Made by a program: the position numbers and the translations under genes. Shown one piece after another: positions 27,030 to 35,242 of a DNA stretch of 64,000 bases. A model generated the notes under the pieces. The model had not been told where the DNA came from. It saw only the letters and a program-made list of their open reading frames with translations, and made no database searches. Location of the stretch: contig CAVWFN010000006.1 of assembly GCA_963754285.1 (NCBI GenBank), positions 372,001 to 436,000 of the forward strand. The letters run 5' to 3'. Origin of the DNA: RYN-133 sp963754285. GTDB lineage: Bacteria; Actinomycetota; Actinomycetes; Mycobacteriales; Jatrophihabitantaceae. Numbering within the stretch: the first letter of the stretch is position 1; every line of letters starts with the position of its first letter.

Positions 27030-28598
27030 GTCGCCGAGGAGGCCGTAGCGGACCGCGTCGTGCAGGGCGAGCCACGACGCCTCGATGACGTTGCCGTGGA
27101 CGCCGACGGTGGTCCATTCCCGCTCGTGGTCGGAGGTTTCGATCAGGACGCGCGTGACGGCGTCGGTGCCGTGGCGGCCGGGCATGATGCGCACCTTGTA
27201 GTCGGTCAGCTCCAGCGACGCGAGCCGCGGGTGGGCCTTGGTCAGCGCCTTGCGCAGCGCGCGGTCGAGCGCGTTCACCGGGCCGTTGCCCTCCTCGGTC
27301 GAGATCACTCGTTCACCGCCGGCGATCACGCGGACGGTCGCCTCGCTGACCATCGCGCCGTCCTCGCGCCGGTCGACGATCACGCGGTACGACTCGACGA
27401 CGAAGCCGGCTTGGGTCTGCGACAGCTCGTCGCGCAGCAACAGTTCGAAGGACGCATCGGCGGCCTCGTAGGACCACCCCTCGGCCTCGCGCTGCTTCAC
27501 CCGTTCGACGACCTTGCCGACCACATCCGGTCTCGAGCTGACGTCGACCCCGAGCTCACCCGCCTTGAGTTCGACCGACGCACGCCCGGCCATCTCGGTG
27601 ACGAGGATGCGCTGCGCATTGCCGACGACGGCCGGGTCGAGGTGGTTGTACATCTCCGGCGACACCTTGATGGCGGACGCGTGCAGGCCGGCCTTGTGCG
27701 CAAACGCCGCCGCGCCCACGTACGGCGCGTGCGTGTCCGGAGCGAGGTTGGCGATCTCGGCGATCGCGTGGGACACGCGCTGCATCTCGGCGAGGCAGCC
27801 GTCCGGCAGCACGTCCAGGCCCATCTTCGTGACCAGCCCGCCGATGACGCTGAACAGGTTCGCGTTGCCGGCCCGTTCGCCGTATCCGTTAGCCGTCCCC
27901 TGGGCGTGTGTCGCGCCGGCATCCACGGCGGCCAGGGTGTTGGCCACCGCGCAACCCGTGTCGTCCTGGGTGTGGATTCCGAGCCGGATGCCGGCGCGAC
28001 GGTGCACGTCCGTAACGACGTCGTGCACGCCCATGGGCAGCATGCCCCCGTTGGTGTCGCAGAGGACACCGACGTCGGCGCCTGCCGCTGCCGCGACGTC
28101 GAGCAGGCGCACGCCGTAGTCGCGGTCGAGTTTGTAGCCGTCGAAGAAGTGCTCGCAGTCGACGAACACGCGCCGTCCTTCGGAGCGCAGGAATGCGACG
28201 GTGTCGCGCACCATGTCGAGGTTCTCTTCGAGCGTCGTGTGCAGGGCGTCGGTCACATGCCACACGGACGACTTGGCGACGAGCGTGACGACGGCGGCGC
28301 GTGAATCGACGAGCGCGCGCACCTGCGGATCGTCCTGCACGCGGACGCCGGCCTTGCGCGTCGCGCCGAACGCGACGAGGACGGAGTTCTTGAGCGCGAG
28401 TTCACCGTCGGCAGCACGCGCGAAGAACTCGGTGTCCTTCGGCATCGCACCGGGCCAGCCACCCTCGACGAAGCCGACACCGACCTGGTCGAGCAGCCGT
28501 GCGACCGCGAGCTTGTCGGCCACGGAGTAGGTGATGCCCTCACGCTGCGCACCGTCGCGCAGCGTGGTGTCGAAGACGTGGAAGGCGTCGCTCTGCAT
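27021..28598 (-). CDS. cimA: Citramalate synthase
   Basis: A 525-residue alpha-isopropylmalate/citramalate synthase-family enzyme condensing acetyl-CoA with pyruvate toward isoleucine. The TIM barrel begins FDTTLRDGAQREGI, has the metal His pair in GIHTQDDTG, and GTANGYGERAGNANL. A LeuA-type dimerisation/allosteric domain fills about residues 370-520. The long form and VEGGWPGAMPKD match the CimA rather than LeuA subgroup. AGAGGA precedes the ATG at 28598 by six bases. A leader-peptide attenuator lies immediately upstream, and leuB precedes it on the same strand. Confidence 0.92.
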   Translation of the reverse strand: MQSDAFHVFDTTLRDGAQREGITYSVADKLAVARLLDQVGVGFVEGGWPGAMPKDTEFFARAADGELALKNSVLVAFGATRKAGVRVQDDPQVRALVDSRAAVVTLVAKSSVWHVTDALHTTLEENLDMVRDTVAFLRSEGRRVFVDCEHFFDGYKLDRDYGVRLLDVAAAAGADVGVLCDTNGGMLPMGVHDVVTDVHRRAGIRLGIHTQDDTGCAVANTLAAVDAGATHAQGTANGYGERAGNANLFSVIGGLVTKMGLDVLPDGCLAEMQRVSHAIAEIANLAPDTHAPYVGAAAFAHKAGLHASAIKVSPEMYNHLDPAVVGNAQRILVTEMAGRASVELKAGELGVDVSSRPDVVGKVVERVKQREAEGWSYEAADASFELLLRDELSQTQAGFVVESYRVIVDRREDGAMVSEATVRVIAGGERVISTEEGNGPVNALDRALRKALTKAHPRLASLELTDYKVRIMPGRHGTDAVTRVLIETSDHEREWTTVGVHGNVIEASWLALHDAVRYGLLGDRL

Positions 28599-28623
28599 GG
28601 TCAATCCTCTTTGCCGGACAAAC

Positions 28624-28652
28624 AAAAAACCCCCCGCCGGATGGCGTAGGGG
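28624..28652 (-). terminator. Attenuator terminator before cimA
   Basis: On the minus strand, CCCCTACGCC-ATCC-GGCGGGGGG forms a GC hairpin followed at once by TTTTTT. It lies 26 bases before the cimA start and downstream of a branched-chain leader peptide, the classic attenuator arrangement. Confidence 0.85.
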
Positions 28653-28655
28653 CTT

Positions 28656-28718
28656 GCGCGTCGGAGTGGTTCTGAAGCCGACGCGCTACTCGATAATGAC
28701 CGAGACGAAGTGCTGCAC
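28656..28718 (-). promoter_or_regulatory. cimA leader peptide and pause hairpin
   Basis: A GTG at 28718 opens a ten-residue peptide, MQHFVSVIIE, stopping at 28686. Four of its last six codons are Val/Val/Ile/Ile. A 9-bp hairpin (28656-28664 with 28678-28686) overlaps its stop and is followed by the terminator at 28624-28652. Ribosome stalling at Val or Ile codons would be expected to favour readthrough into cimA. Confidence 0.78.
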
Positions 28719-28750
28719 GCCTCGAGTGTGCCACAGCACGGGCGAAACCA

Positions 28751-29773
28751 TCACCCCGCGGCGGCCTTGGCCAACCGCTCACCGATCTCGGACGTCGTGC
28801 CCGGCTGGTTCGGATCGCGGCTCACCAGGTCTGCTGCCACTGCCGCTTCGACCCGGCGCGCGGCGTCGTGCTCGCCGACGTGTTCGAGCAGCATGCCGAC
28901 CGACAGCACCGCCGCCGTCGGGTCGGCCTTGCCCTGCCCCGCGATGTCGGGCGCCGAACCGTGCACGGGCTCGAACATGGACGGATTCGTACGGCTCACG
29001 TCGAGGTTGCCGCTCGCGGCGAGCCCGATGCCGCCGGCGATGGCGGCCGCGAGGTCGGTGATGATGTCGCCGAACAGGTTGTCGGTGACGATCACGTCGT
29101 AACGGCCGGGATCGGTCACGAGATAGATCGTCGCCGCATCGACGTGGTTGTACGCGACCTCGACGTCGGCGAACTCGCGCGAGACGTTCTGCACCGTGCG
29201 GAACCACAAATCGCCCGCGTTGGTCAGCACGTTGTTCTTGTGCACGAGCGTGAGGTGCTTGCGCGGCCGTGCCTGCGCGCGCGCGAACGCATCACGCACG
29301 ACGCGCTCGACGCCGTAGGCGGTGTTGACGCTGACCTCGGTCGCGATCTCGTGCGGAGTTCCCTTGCGCAGCGACCCGCCGTTGCCGGCGTACGGCCCCT
29401 CGGTGCCCTCGCGGACGACGACGAAGTCGATCGCCGGTTCGCCGGCGAGCGGCGTTGCGACGCCGGGATAGAGCTTCGCCGGACGCAGGTTGACATGGTG
29501 GTCGAGTTCGAAGCGCAGCTTGAGCAGCAGTCCGCGCTCGAGCACGCCGGACGGGACGGACGGGTCACCGACCGCGCCGAGCAGGATCGCGTCGTGACCG
29601 CGCAGTTCGGCGAGCACGCTGTCGGGCAGCACCTCGCCGGTGCGGTGCCAGCGCGCCGCGCCCAGGTCGTAGGACGTCGTGTCGACCCCGGGAACCACTG
29701 CCTGCAAGACCTGCACGGCCTGCTCGGTGACTTCGATGCCGATGCCGTCGCCGGGGATCACTGCCAACTGCAT
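28751..29773 (-). CDS. leuB: 3-isopropylmalate dehydrogenase
   Basis: A 340-residue NAD-dependent decarboxylating dehydrogenase for leucine synthesis. It has IPGDGIGIEV at the N-terminus, substrate Arg/Lys residues in LLLKLRFELDHHVNLRPAKLYPG, the metal-binding DNLFGDIITD, and FEPVHGSAPDIAG near the C-terminus. It is the actinobacterial length (usual range 336-370). It is upstream of the cimA attenuator on the same strand, so cimA may receive leuB readthrough. Confidence 0.97.
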   Translation of the reverse strand: MQLAVIPGDGIGIEVTEQAVQVLQAVVPGVDTTSYDLGAARWHRTGEVLPDSVLAELRGHDAILLGAVGDPSVPSGVLERGLLLKLRFELDHHVNLRPAKLYPGVATPLAGEPAIDFVVVREGTEGPYAGNGGSLRKGTPHEIATEVSVNTAYGVERVVRDAFARAQARPRKHLTLVHKNNVLTNAGDLWFRTVQNVSREFADVEVAYNHVDAATIYLVTDPGRYDVIVTDNLFGDIITDLAAAIAGGIGLAASGNLDVSRTNPSMFEPVHGSAPDIAGQGKADPTAAVLSVGMLLEHVGEHDAARRVEAAVAADLVSRDPNQPGTTSEIGERLAKAAAG

Positions 29774-29797
29774 TGGCCGAGCCTATCGGCGCGCAGA

Positions 29798-31096
29798 TCA
29801 GTGGGCCGCGGCCGCCTCGGCAACCTGTTCCTCCACGTGTTTCGGGAGTTCGCGCATCGTGCGCAGCGGCGAGAAGAACACCGGCAGCAGCGCGACCGAA
29901 CCGCCGATCGCCGCCACCATGAGCGTGGGACGCACGCCGATGGTCGACCCGAGCACGCCGCCGACGAACGCACCGATCGGGATAGTCCCCCAGACGAAGA
30001 ACCGCATCGTCGCGTTCATCCGGCCGAGCAACCGCTCCGGTGTCAGACCTTGGCGGAAGCTGACCTGGGTGATGTTGTAGACCACTGCCGATCCCCACAT
30101 CACCAACTGGCCGACGGCGAGCAGCCCGAGCGTCCAGTCGCGGTGGACGAACGGGACGATGAATGCGGGCGGGATGCTGACAGCGATGCTGCCCCAGATG
30201 GTCGGGCCCTGCCCGAACCGGTTCGCGATCCGGTTGGCGACCAGCGAACCGATCAGGCCGCCCACCGCGGCGGCCGAGGTGAACAGACCGATCACGCCGG
30301 CCGACAGGTGCAGGTTGCGTGCGAGCAGGATGAAGTAGACGGGGAACGCGACGTTCGAGAACAGGTTGGACGAGCCGGTGCACGCCGCGATCGATCGCAG
30401 CAGCCGATTACCGACGACGAACCTGAGCCCCTCGAGAATCTCCCGTCCCAGATGGCGATCCGGCTTGCGCTCCGGCTTCGGCGGCCGCGACTTGATTGCA
30501 GCGACCCAGCCGGCCGACCAGAGGAAGCTGACGGCGTCGACGAGGATCGCGTACGGCGCGGTGAGCACCTGGATGAGCAGACCACCCACCCCCGGCCCGG
30601 CGATCTGTGAGACCGACTCGCTCGCCTGCAGCTTCGAGTTGCCTTCGACGAGCGCTTCGCGATCGACCAGCGCGGGAAGGTACGACTGATAGGCGACGTC
30701 GAAGAACACCGTGCTCAACCCGGTGAGGATCGCGACCACGTAGAGCTGGCCGATCGTCAGGATTCCGAATAGTTGCGCGAGCGGGATCGAACCGAGCGCG
30801 GCCGCACGGATGAGGTCGTTGACGATCAGTACCCAGCGAAATCGCATCCGGTCGACCCACGCGCCGGCAGGCAGTCCGATGACGAGGAACGCCAACATCT
30901 CGAAGGTCGCAAGCAGGCCGACCTCGAACGTGGACGCGTGCAGCACCAGGATCGCGACGAGCGGCAGCGCGAGCTGGCTCACGAACGTCCCGAACTGGCT
31001 GACCGTCTCGCCGATCCACAGCCGTCGGAAGTCGAGGTGGTGCCACAGTCCGCCGCGGCGTCGGATCGCCTCCGCCGGCGTCGGTTGATCAGTCAC
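29798..31096 (-). CDS. MFS transporter (EntS/DHA3-like)
   Basis: A 432-residue exporter with twelve hydrophobic helices and the loop motif GAWVDRMRFRW between helices 2 and 3. The sequence opening FRRLWIGETVSQFGTFVSQLALPLVAI is typical of the macrolide/enterobactin exporter branch. I place the start at GTG 31096 (VTDQPTPAEA) with GTGAG upstream; a longer TTG start at 31132 lies inside the palindromic operator. It diverges from an ArsR-type regulator, which probably represses it. Confidence 0.88.
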   Translation of the reverse strand: MTDQPTPAEAIRRRGGLWHHLDFRRLWIGETVSQFGTFVSQLALPLVAILVLHASTFEVGLLATFEMLAFLVIGLPAGAWVDRMRFRWVLIVNDLIRAAALGSIPLAQLFGILTIGQLYVVAILTGLSTVFFDVAYQSYLPALVDREALVEGNSKLQASESVSQIAGPGVGGLLIQVLTAPYAILVDAVSFLWSAGWVAAIKSRPPKPERKPDRHLGREILEGLRFVVGNRLLRSIAACTGSSNLFSNVAFPVYFILLARNLHLSAGVIGLFTSAAAVGGLIGSLVANRIANRFGQGPTIWGSIAVSIPPAFIVPFVHRDWTLGLLAVGQLVMWGSAVVYNITQVSFRQGLTPERLLGRMNATMRFFVWGTIPIGAFVGGVLGSTIGVRPTLMVAAIGGSVALLPVFFSPLRTMRELPKHVEEQVAEAAAAH

Positions 31097-31113
31097 GATC
31101 TCACTCTGCAACG

Positions 31114-31137
31114 AGTGATTGGGATTTGTCAATCACT
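31114..31137. promoter_or_regulatory. Palindromic operator between MFS and HTH genes
   Basis: Perfect 8-bp inverted repeat AGTGATTG-ggatttgt-CAATCACT in the divergent promoter region. On the minus strand a TTGACA box overlaps its middle. It is a probable binding site for the adjacent regulator. Confidence 0.65.
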
Positions 31138-31149
31138 TATGCTGTACCC

Positions 31150-31659
31150 GTGCCGACACCCGATCACCGGCCCGGCAGGCGGCCGGCCACCGACGCCGAA
31201 GCGCGTGCGCTTGCGTCCACCCTGCGCCTGCGGATCCTCCGCGTCTGCCTCAGCGACGGCCGGACCAACAAGGAGATCGCCGAAGCGCTCGGCAAGGATC
31301 CGGCGACGATCCTGCATCACGTGCGCACCCTGGTCGACACCGGATTCCTCGCCGCCCAGCCCGTTCGGCGCGGCACCCGCGGTTCCCGCGAGATCCCCTA
31401 CCTCGCCACCGGGAAGTCGTGGCAGATGGAGACCCCGGCCAAAGACAGCGCGATGCTCAGCGCCTTCCTCGAGGAGGTCGCGCTCGTCCCCGTCGAGGAC
31501 GTCGACTCGCTGCGAATCGGCCTGCGCCTGAGCAAGGACCGCAAGGAGGAACTCTCGCACCGGCTGACGCTGCTGATGGAGGAGTACTTCGAGAACCCGG
31601 ACCCCGACGGTGCGGCCTGGTCGGTCTACGCGGCGATCCACCCGGATCCCAACCGCTGA
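31150..31659 (+). CDS. ArsR-type winged-helix transcriptional regulator
   Basis: A 169-residue regulator. The HTH is clear: LRLRILRVCLSDGRTNKEIAEALGKDPATILHHVRTLVDTGFL, then a wing (RGTRGSREIPY). The C-terminal half (KDRKEELSHRLTLLMEEYFENPDP) is an effector or dimerisation part found in ArsR-like regulators of the HTH_20 kind. The start is the GTG at 31150; the upstream TTG at 31126 overlaps the palindrome. It faces a divergent MFS exporter gene, its likely target. Confidence 0.88.
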   Translation: MPTPDHRPGRRPATDAEARALASTLRLRILRVCLSDGRTNKEIAEALGKDPATILHHVRTLVDTGFLAAQPVRRGTRGSREIPYLATGKSWQMETPAKDSAMLSAFLEEVALVPVEDVDSLRIGLRLSKDRKEELSHRLTLLMEEYFENPDPDGAAWSVYAAIHPDPNR

Positions 31660-31688
31660 ACTGCCAACCGCTGAACTCCCACTGCGGC

Positions 31689-33104
31689 CTACCAGCGACC
31701 GCGGTGCTCCGGGACGAGCCAGATCAGCGGTAGCAGGCACGCGAGGATCGCGGCGAGCACGACGAGTGACCATGCCTGCGCGGTGCCGGGATTTCCGCTG
31801 CGCGCGATGACCGCGGTGACGACGGCGACTCCGGTGATGCCGCCGGCTTGGCGGAACATCCCCCGCAGGCCGGCGACAGCCCCGGTGTCACTCGGCGCGA
31901 GGTGCATGATCGCGTTGTTCGTCGCCGGGACGGACAGCCCCATCCCCAGCCCCGTCACGGCGGCGGCCACGGCCAGCCAGGCGTACGGCGACAATCCCGT
32001 GGCCGGGATCGCCATGACCGCGAGACCGATCACGCACAGCACAAAACCGATCAACATCGGGCGCCGATAGCCGGTGCGCCGCAACGCGAAAGCGGCCATT
32101 CCGGCGACAGCGATCATGCCGACGGCGCGCGCTGTCAGCAGCGTCCCCGCCGACAACACCCCGATGCCGTAGCGATCCTGCGCGTAGAGCGGGACGAGTG
32201 TCGCGAAACCGAGCACCGCGACGCCGAAGAAGAAGTTGATCAGGTTCATTACCGCGAAGCCCTGGCCACGCAGTAACCGCAGCGGGATGAACGGATTCGC
32301 GGCAGCACCCGCGTGATGCACGAACGCAATGAGTCCGGCCACGCCGACGACGCCCGCGATGATGAACTGCGGCGTCAGGACGGACGCCCCGGCCGAGCCC
32401 AATGAGCTCACCGCGAACATGACGCCGAGCAGGCCGACCCCGAGCATCGCGATGCCAGGGACGTCGATGCCGCGGTTCTTGCTTCCCTGCGTCTTCGGAA
32501 TGAACGCGAGGGCCAGGACGAACACGAGGACGCCGAGCGGCACGTTGACCAGGAAGATCCCGCGCCACGACCAGTAGGTGACGAACAGGCCGCCGAGGAT
32601 CGGGCCGACGATGCCGCCGATCGGGAAGATCGAGGTGAACAGGCCGATCGCGCGATCTCGGTTCGGGCCGAACTGGTCGGAGACTATGCCGGTGGCCGAC
32701 GGCATGAACGCTCCACCGCCGATCGCCTGAACTGCACGCAGGGCGACGAGCATGTAGATGTCGGTGGCCATGCCGCACAGCAGCGACGAGACCGTGAACA
32801 CGACGATCGCGCCGATGAACACGCGGCGCCGGCCGTACTGGTCGCTGATCCGGCCGGCGAGCGGCATGACGAGGATCTGGCCGAGCGCGTAGATCGTGAT
32901 CGTCCAGCTGCTCCAGTTGACCTGCGCATGCAGATCGCGTTGCAGCGTGCTGAGCGCGGTCGCCACGATCGTCTGGTCGACCGATGCCATGAACAGCGCA
33001 ACCGACACGATCGCGAACACCAGGAAGCGGCGCGGCGAAACCTCGGCGGTGGCTGCTTCCGGGCGCGTGGGTGCGGCGGTGGACACTGACATCGGTACCG
33101 ACAT
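31689..33104 (-). CDS. MFS transporter, DHA2 (14-helix) drug exporter-like
   Basis: A 471-residue permease of the EmrB/QacA branch. The motif ALFMASVDQTIVATALSTLQ in helix 1 (with the acidic residue used for proton coupling) and GRISDQYGRRRVFI between helices 2 and 3 are diagnostic. About 14 hydrophobic segments are present. It diverges from a MarR gene, with a palindrome between, so it is probably de-repressed by small lipophilic compounds. Its 3' end is convergent with the ArsR-type gene. Confidence 0.9.
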   Translation of the reverse strand: MSVPMSVSTAAPTRPEAATAEVSPRRFLVFAIVSVALFMASVDQTIVATALSTLQRDLHAQVNWSSWTITIYALGQILVMPLAGRISDQYGRRRVFIGAIVVFTVSSLLCGMATDIYMLVALRAVQAIGGGAFMPSATGIVSDQFGPNRDRAIGLFTSIFPIGGIVGPILGGLFVTYWSWRGIFLVNVPLGVLVFVLALAFIPKTQGSKNRGIDVPGIAMLGVGLLGVMFAVSSLGSAGASVLTPQFIIAGVVGVAGLIAFVHHAGAAANPFIPLRLLRGQGFAVMNLINFFFGVAVLGFATLVPLYAQDRYGIGVLSAGTLLTARAVGMIAVAGMAAFALRRTGYRRPMLIGFVLCVIGLAVMAIPATGLSPYAWLAVAAAVTGLGMGLSVPATNNAIMHLAPSDTGAVAGLRGMFRQAGGITGVAVVTAVIARSGNPGTAQAWSLVVLAAILACLLPLIWLVPEHRGRW

Positions 33105-33111
33105 TACAGTG

Positions 33112-33127
33112 CTTGCCGGCAGGCAAG
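33112..33127. promoter_or_regulatory. MarR-type operator between MFS and marR-like genes
   Basis: CTTGCC-ggca-GGCAAG, a compact palindrome seven bases upstream of the MFS start and 31 upstream of the MarR start. It is a probable MarR-dimer site that controls both genes. Confidence 0.65.
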
Positions 33128-33158
33128 TAAATCTGATTAGTCACAGGCGGAGGTTCAG

Positions 33159-33581
33159 GTGGACGCCGAGGACGCCGTGCGGCTACGGCGCGCGATCGCC
33201 CGGGTCGCGCGTCAGCTGAACACGTCCGCGACAGATGAGGGCCTGACCCCGACGCAGGCGTCGGTGCTCGGGTTGATCGTGGGAAACGGTCCGGTGGGGC
33301 TCCCCGAACTGCAGCGCCTCGAGCACCTGAACCCGACGATGCTCTCGCGCGTGGTCGGCCGGCTGGACGAGCTCGGCCTCATCGACCGCTCCCCCGACCC
33401 CGACGACCTGCGCAGCGTCACCGTCTCGGTGACGGGCGACGGCCGCAAAGTGCACACGCGCATCAAGGCCCAGCGCGCCGACGCCGTCTCCCAGGCCGCG
33501 ACCCGTCTCAGCGACCGCGAGCAGCGCGCGCTGATCGCCGCCCTCGACGCCCTCGACCACCTCGCGGCCGAGCTCAAGTAA
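33159..33581 (+). CDS. MarR-family transcriptional regulator
   Basis: A 140-residue winged-helix regulator, the normal MarR size, with GGCGGAGG before its GTG. Recognition region: PVGLPELQRLEHLNPTMLSRVVGRLDELGLIDRSPDPDDLRSVTVSVT, with the Asp-Arg wing. It probably represses the divergent DHA2 exporter and itself through the palindrome between them. Confidence 0.93.
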   Translation: MDAEDAVRLRRAIARVARQLNTSATDEGLTPTQASVLGLIVGNGPVGLPELQRLEHLNPTMLSRVVGRLDELGLIDRSPDPDDLRSVTVSVTGDGRKVHTRIKAQRADAVSQAATRLSDREQRALIAALDALDHLAAELK

Positions 33582-33587
33582 CCCCCC

Positions 33588-33657
33588 GCGAGTGGTCACT
33601 TACGCGTCGAGTGGTCACTTATAAGTGACCACTCGCGCGATAGATGACCACTCGCGG
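33588..33657. repeat. Intergenic quadruple repeat (two direct, two inverted)
   Basis: Four copies of a GAGTGGTCACTTA-type unit: direct at 33588 and 33608, inverted at 33622 and 33644. The two inner copies form a perfect 28-bp palindrome (33608-33635). It lies between convergent marR-like and ilvC genes and could terminate both. The same plan recurs with other sequences at 50515-50586 and 60863-60939. Confidence 0.85.
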
Positions 33658-33661
33658 TGTA

Positions 33662-34690
33662 CTACCGGGCGGCGCTGCCCTCGACGTAGTCGTCGTCGCT
33701 CGACACCCAGCTCATGAGACCGCGCAGCTTGCGGCCGACGTCCTCGATGGGGTGCTGCTCGGACTTCTCGCGCAGCGCCTTGAACTCGGGCGCACCGGCG
33801 TCCTGGTCGGCGATGAAGCGCGCGGCGAACGAGCCGTCCTGGATGTCGCTGAGGACGTCCTTCATGTTCTGCTTCACGTGCTCGTCGATGACGCGCGGAC
33901 CGGAGACGTAGTCGCCGTACTCGGCGGTGTCGGAGACCGACCAGCGCTGCTTGGCGATACCGCCCTCGTACATCAGGTCGACGATGAGCTTGAGCTCGTG
34001 CAGGCACTCGAAGTACGCGATCTCGGGTGCGTAGCCGGCTTCGGTGAGCACCTCGAACCCGTACATGACCAGCTGGGACGCTCCGCCGCACAGCACCGAC
34101 TGCTCGCCGAACAGGTCGGTCTCGGTCTCTTCGGTGAACGTCGTCTTGATCGCGCCGGCCCGGGTGCCGCCGATGCCCTTGGCGTACGAGAGCGCAAGCG
34201 CCTGGGCGTTGCCGCTCGCGTCCTGCTCGACCGCGATCAGGACGGGCACACCCTTGCCGTCGACGAACTGGCGGCGCACGAGGTGGCCCGGCCCCTTCGG
34301 CGCGACCATCGCGACGTCGACGTTGCCCGGCGGCTTGATGTAGCCGTAGCGGATGTTGAAGCCGTGGCCGAAGAAGATCGCGTCGCCGTCCTTGAGGTTC
34401 GGCTCGATCGACTCGGTGTAGAGCTTGCGCTGGGCGGGGTCGGGCGCGAGCACCATGATCAGGTCGGCCTCGGCGGACGCCTCGGCGGGCGTGACCACGC
34501 GCAGGCCCTCTTCCTCGGCCTTCGCGCGGCTCTTCGACCCCTCGGGCAGGCCGACGCGCACGTCCGCGCCCGAGTCGCGCAGCGACAGCGCGTGCGCGTG
34601 CCCCTGGCTGCCGTAGCCGAGCACCGCGACCTTGCGGTTCTGCACGATCGACAGGTCGGCGTCGTCGTCATAGAAGATTTCAACTGTCAC
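33662..34690 (-). CDS. ilvC: Ketol-acid reductoisomerase
   Basis: A 342-residue class I (short) enzyme converting acetolactate or acetohydroxybutyrate to the dihydroxy acid in valine/isoleucine synthesis with NADPH and magnesium. The cofactor motif is VLGYGSQGHAHALSLRDSG, catalytic regions include APKGPGHLVRRQF and the C-terminal helical domain begins FTEETETDLFGEQSVLCGG. It follows ilvN by 27 bases and is the last gene of the ilvB operon. Confidence 0.97.
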   Translation of the reverse strand: MTVEIFYDDDADLSIVQNRKVAVLGYGSQGHAHALSLRDSGADVRVGLPEGSKSRAKAEEEGLRVVTPAEASAEADLIMVLAPDPAQRKLYTESIEPNLKDGDAIFFGHGFNIRYGYIKPPGNVDVAMVAPKGPGHLVRRQFVDGKGVPVLIAVEQDASGNAQALALSYAKGIGGTRAGAIKTTFTEETETDLFGEQSVLCGGASQLVMYGFEVLTEAGYAPEIAYFECLHELKLIVDLMYEGGIAKQRWSVSDTAEYGDYVSGPRVIDEHVKQNMKDVLSDIQDGSFAARFIADQDAGAPEFKALREKSEQHPIEDVGRKLRGLMSWVSSDDDYVEGSAAR

Positions 34691-34717
34691 AGCGATGATC
34701 CTTTGCTTGTCGGGTGG

Positions 34718-35242
34718 CTATGCGGTGCGCTCGACCGAGCGCAGGGCGGCTTGGGTCATGGAACGGGGGCCGCGTCCGAGCGCGACCATGCCCGACTGCA
34801 CCATCTCGCGGATGGCGTAGGGCTCGAGCATCTTGAGCATCGCCTCGAGTTTGTCAGGGCGCCCGGAGAGCTCGATCGTCAGTGCCTCCGGGTTGGCATC
34901 GGCGACCTTGGCACGGAACAGGTCGACGATCTGCAGCACGTCGCGCCGGGTCGATTCGTCTGTCTTCACCTTGACGAGCAGCAGTTCGCGCTGGACGGCC
35001 TGCTTCTCCTCCAACTCGACGATCTTCAGGACATTGATCAGCTTGTTGAGCTGCTTGGTGACCTGCTCGAGCGCAGAGCCCTCGACGTTGACGAGGATCG
35101 TGATGCGCGAGATCTCGGGAAACTCGGTCGGTCCGACGGCCAACGACTCGATGTTGAACCCGCGCCGGCTGAACAGCCCGGACACCCGGGCCAAGACGCC
35201 CGGCTTGTTCTCGACCAGCACGGACAGCGTGTGGACGGTCAT
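34718..35242 (-). CDS. ilvN: Acetolactate synthase small (regulatory) subunit
   Basis: A 174-residue subunit with an N-terminal ACT domain (LSVLVENKPGVLARVSGLFSRRGFNIESL) and a second ACT-like half (VKTDESTRRDVLQIVDLFRAKV). It stimulates IlvB and confers valine feedback inhibition. The start ATG 35242 (MTVHTLSV) overlaps the stop of the racemase-like gene, with GAAGGAA upstream. IlvB and IlvN are here separated by that gene, which is unusual. Confidence 0.96.
   Translation of the reverse strand: MTVHTLSVLVENKPGVLARVSGLFSRRGFNIESLAVGPTEFPEISRITILVNVEGSALEQVTKQLNKLINVLKIVELEEKQAVQRELLLVKVKTDESTRRDVLQIVDLFRAKVADANPEALTIELSGRPDKLEAMLKMLEPYAIREMVQSGMVALGRGPRSMTQAALRSVERTA

Noticed and set aside
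31640..31676. Direct repeat aaccgctgaact after the ArsR-type gene
   Set aside because: Two short copies in a 30-base convergent gap; could be chance duplication and shows no structure.
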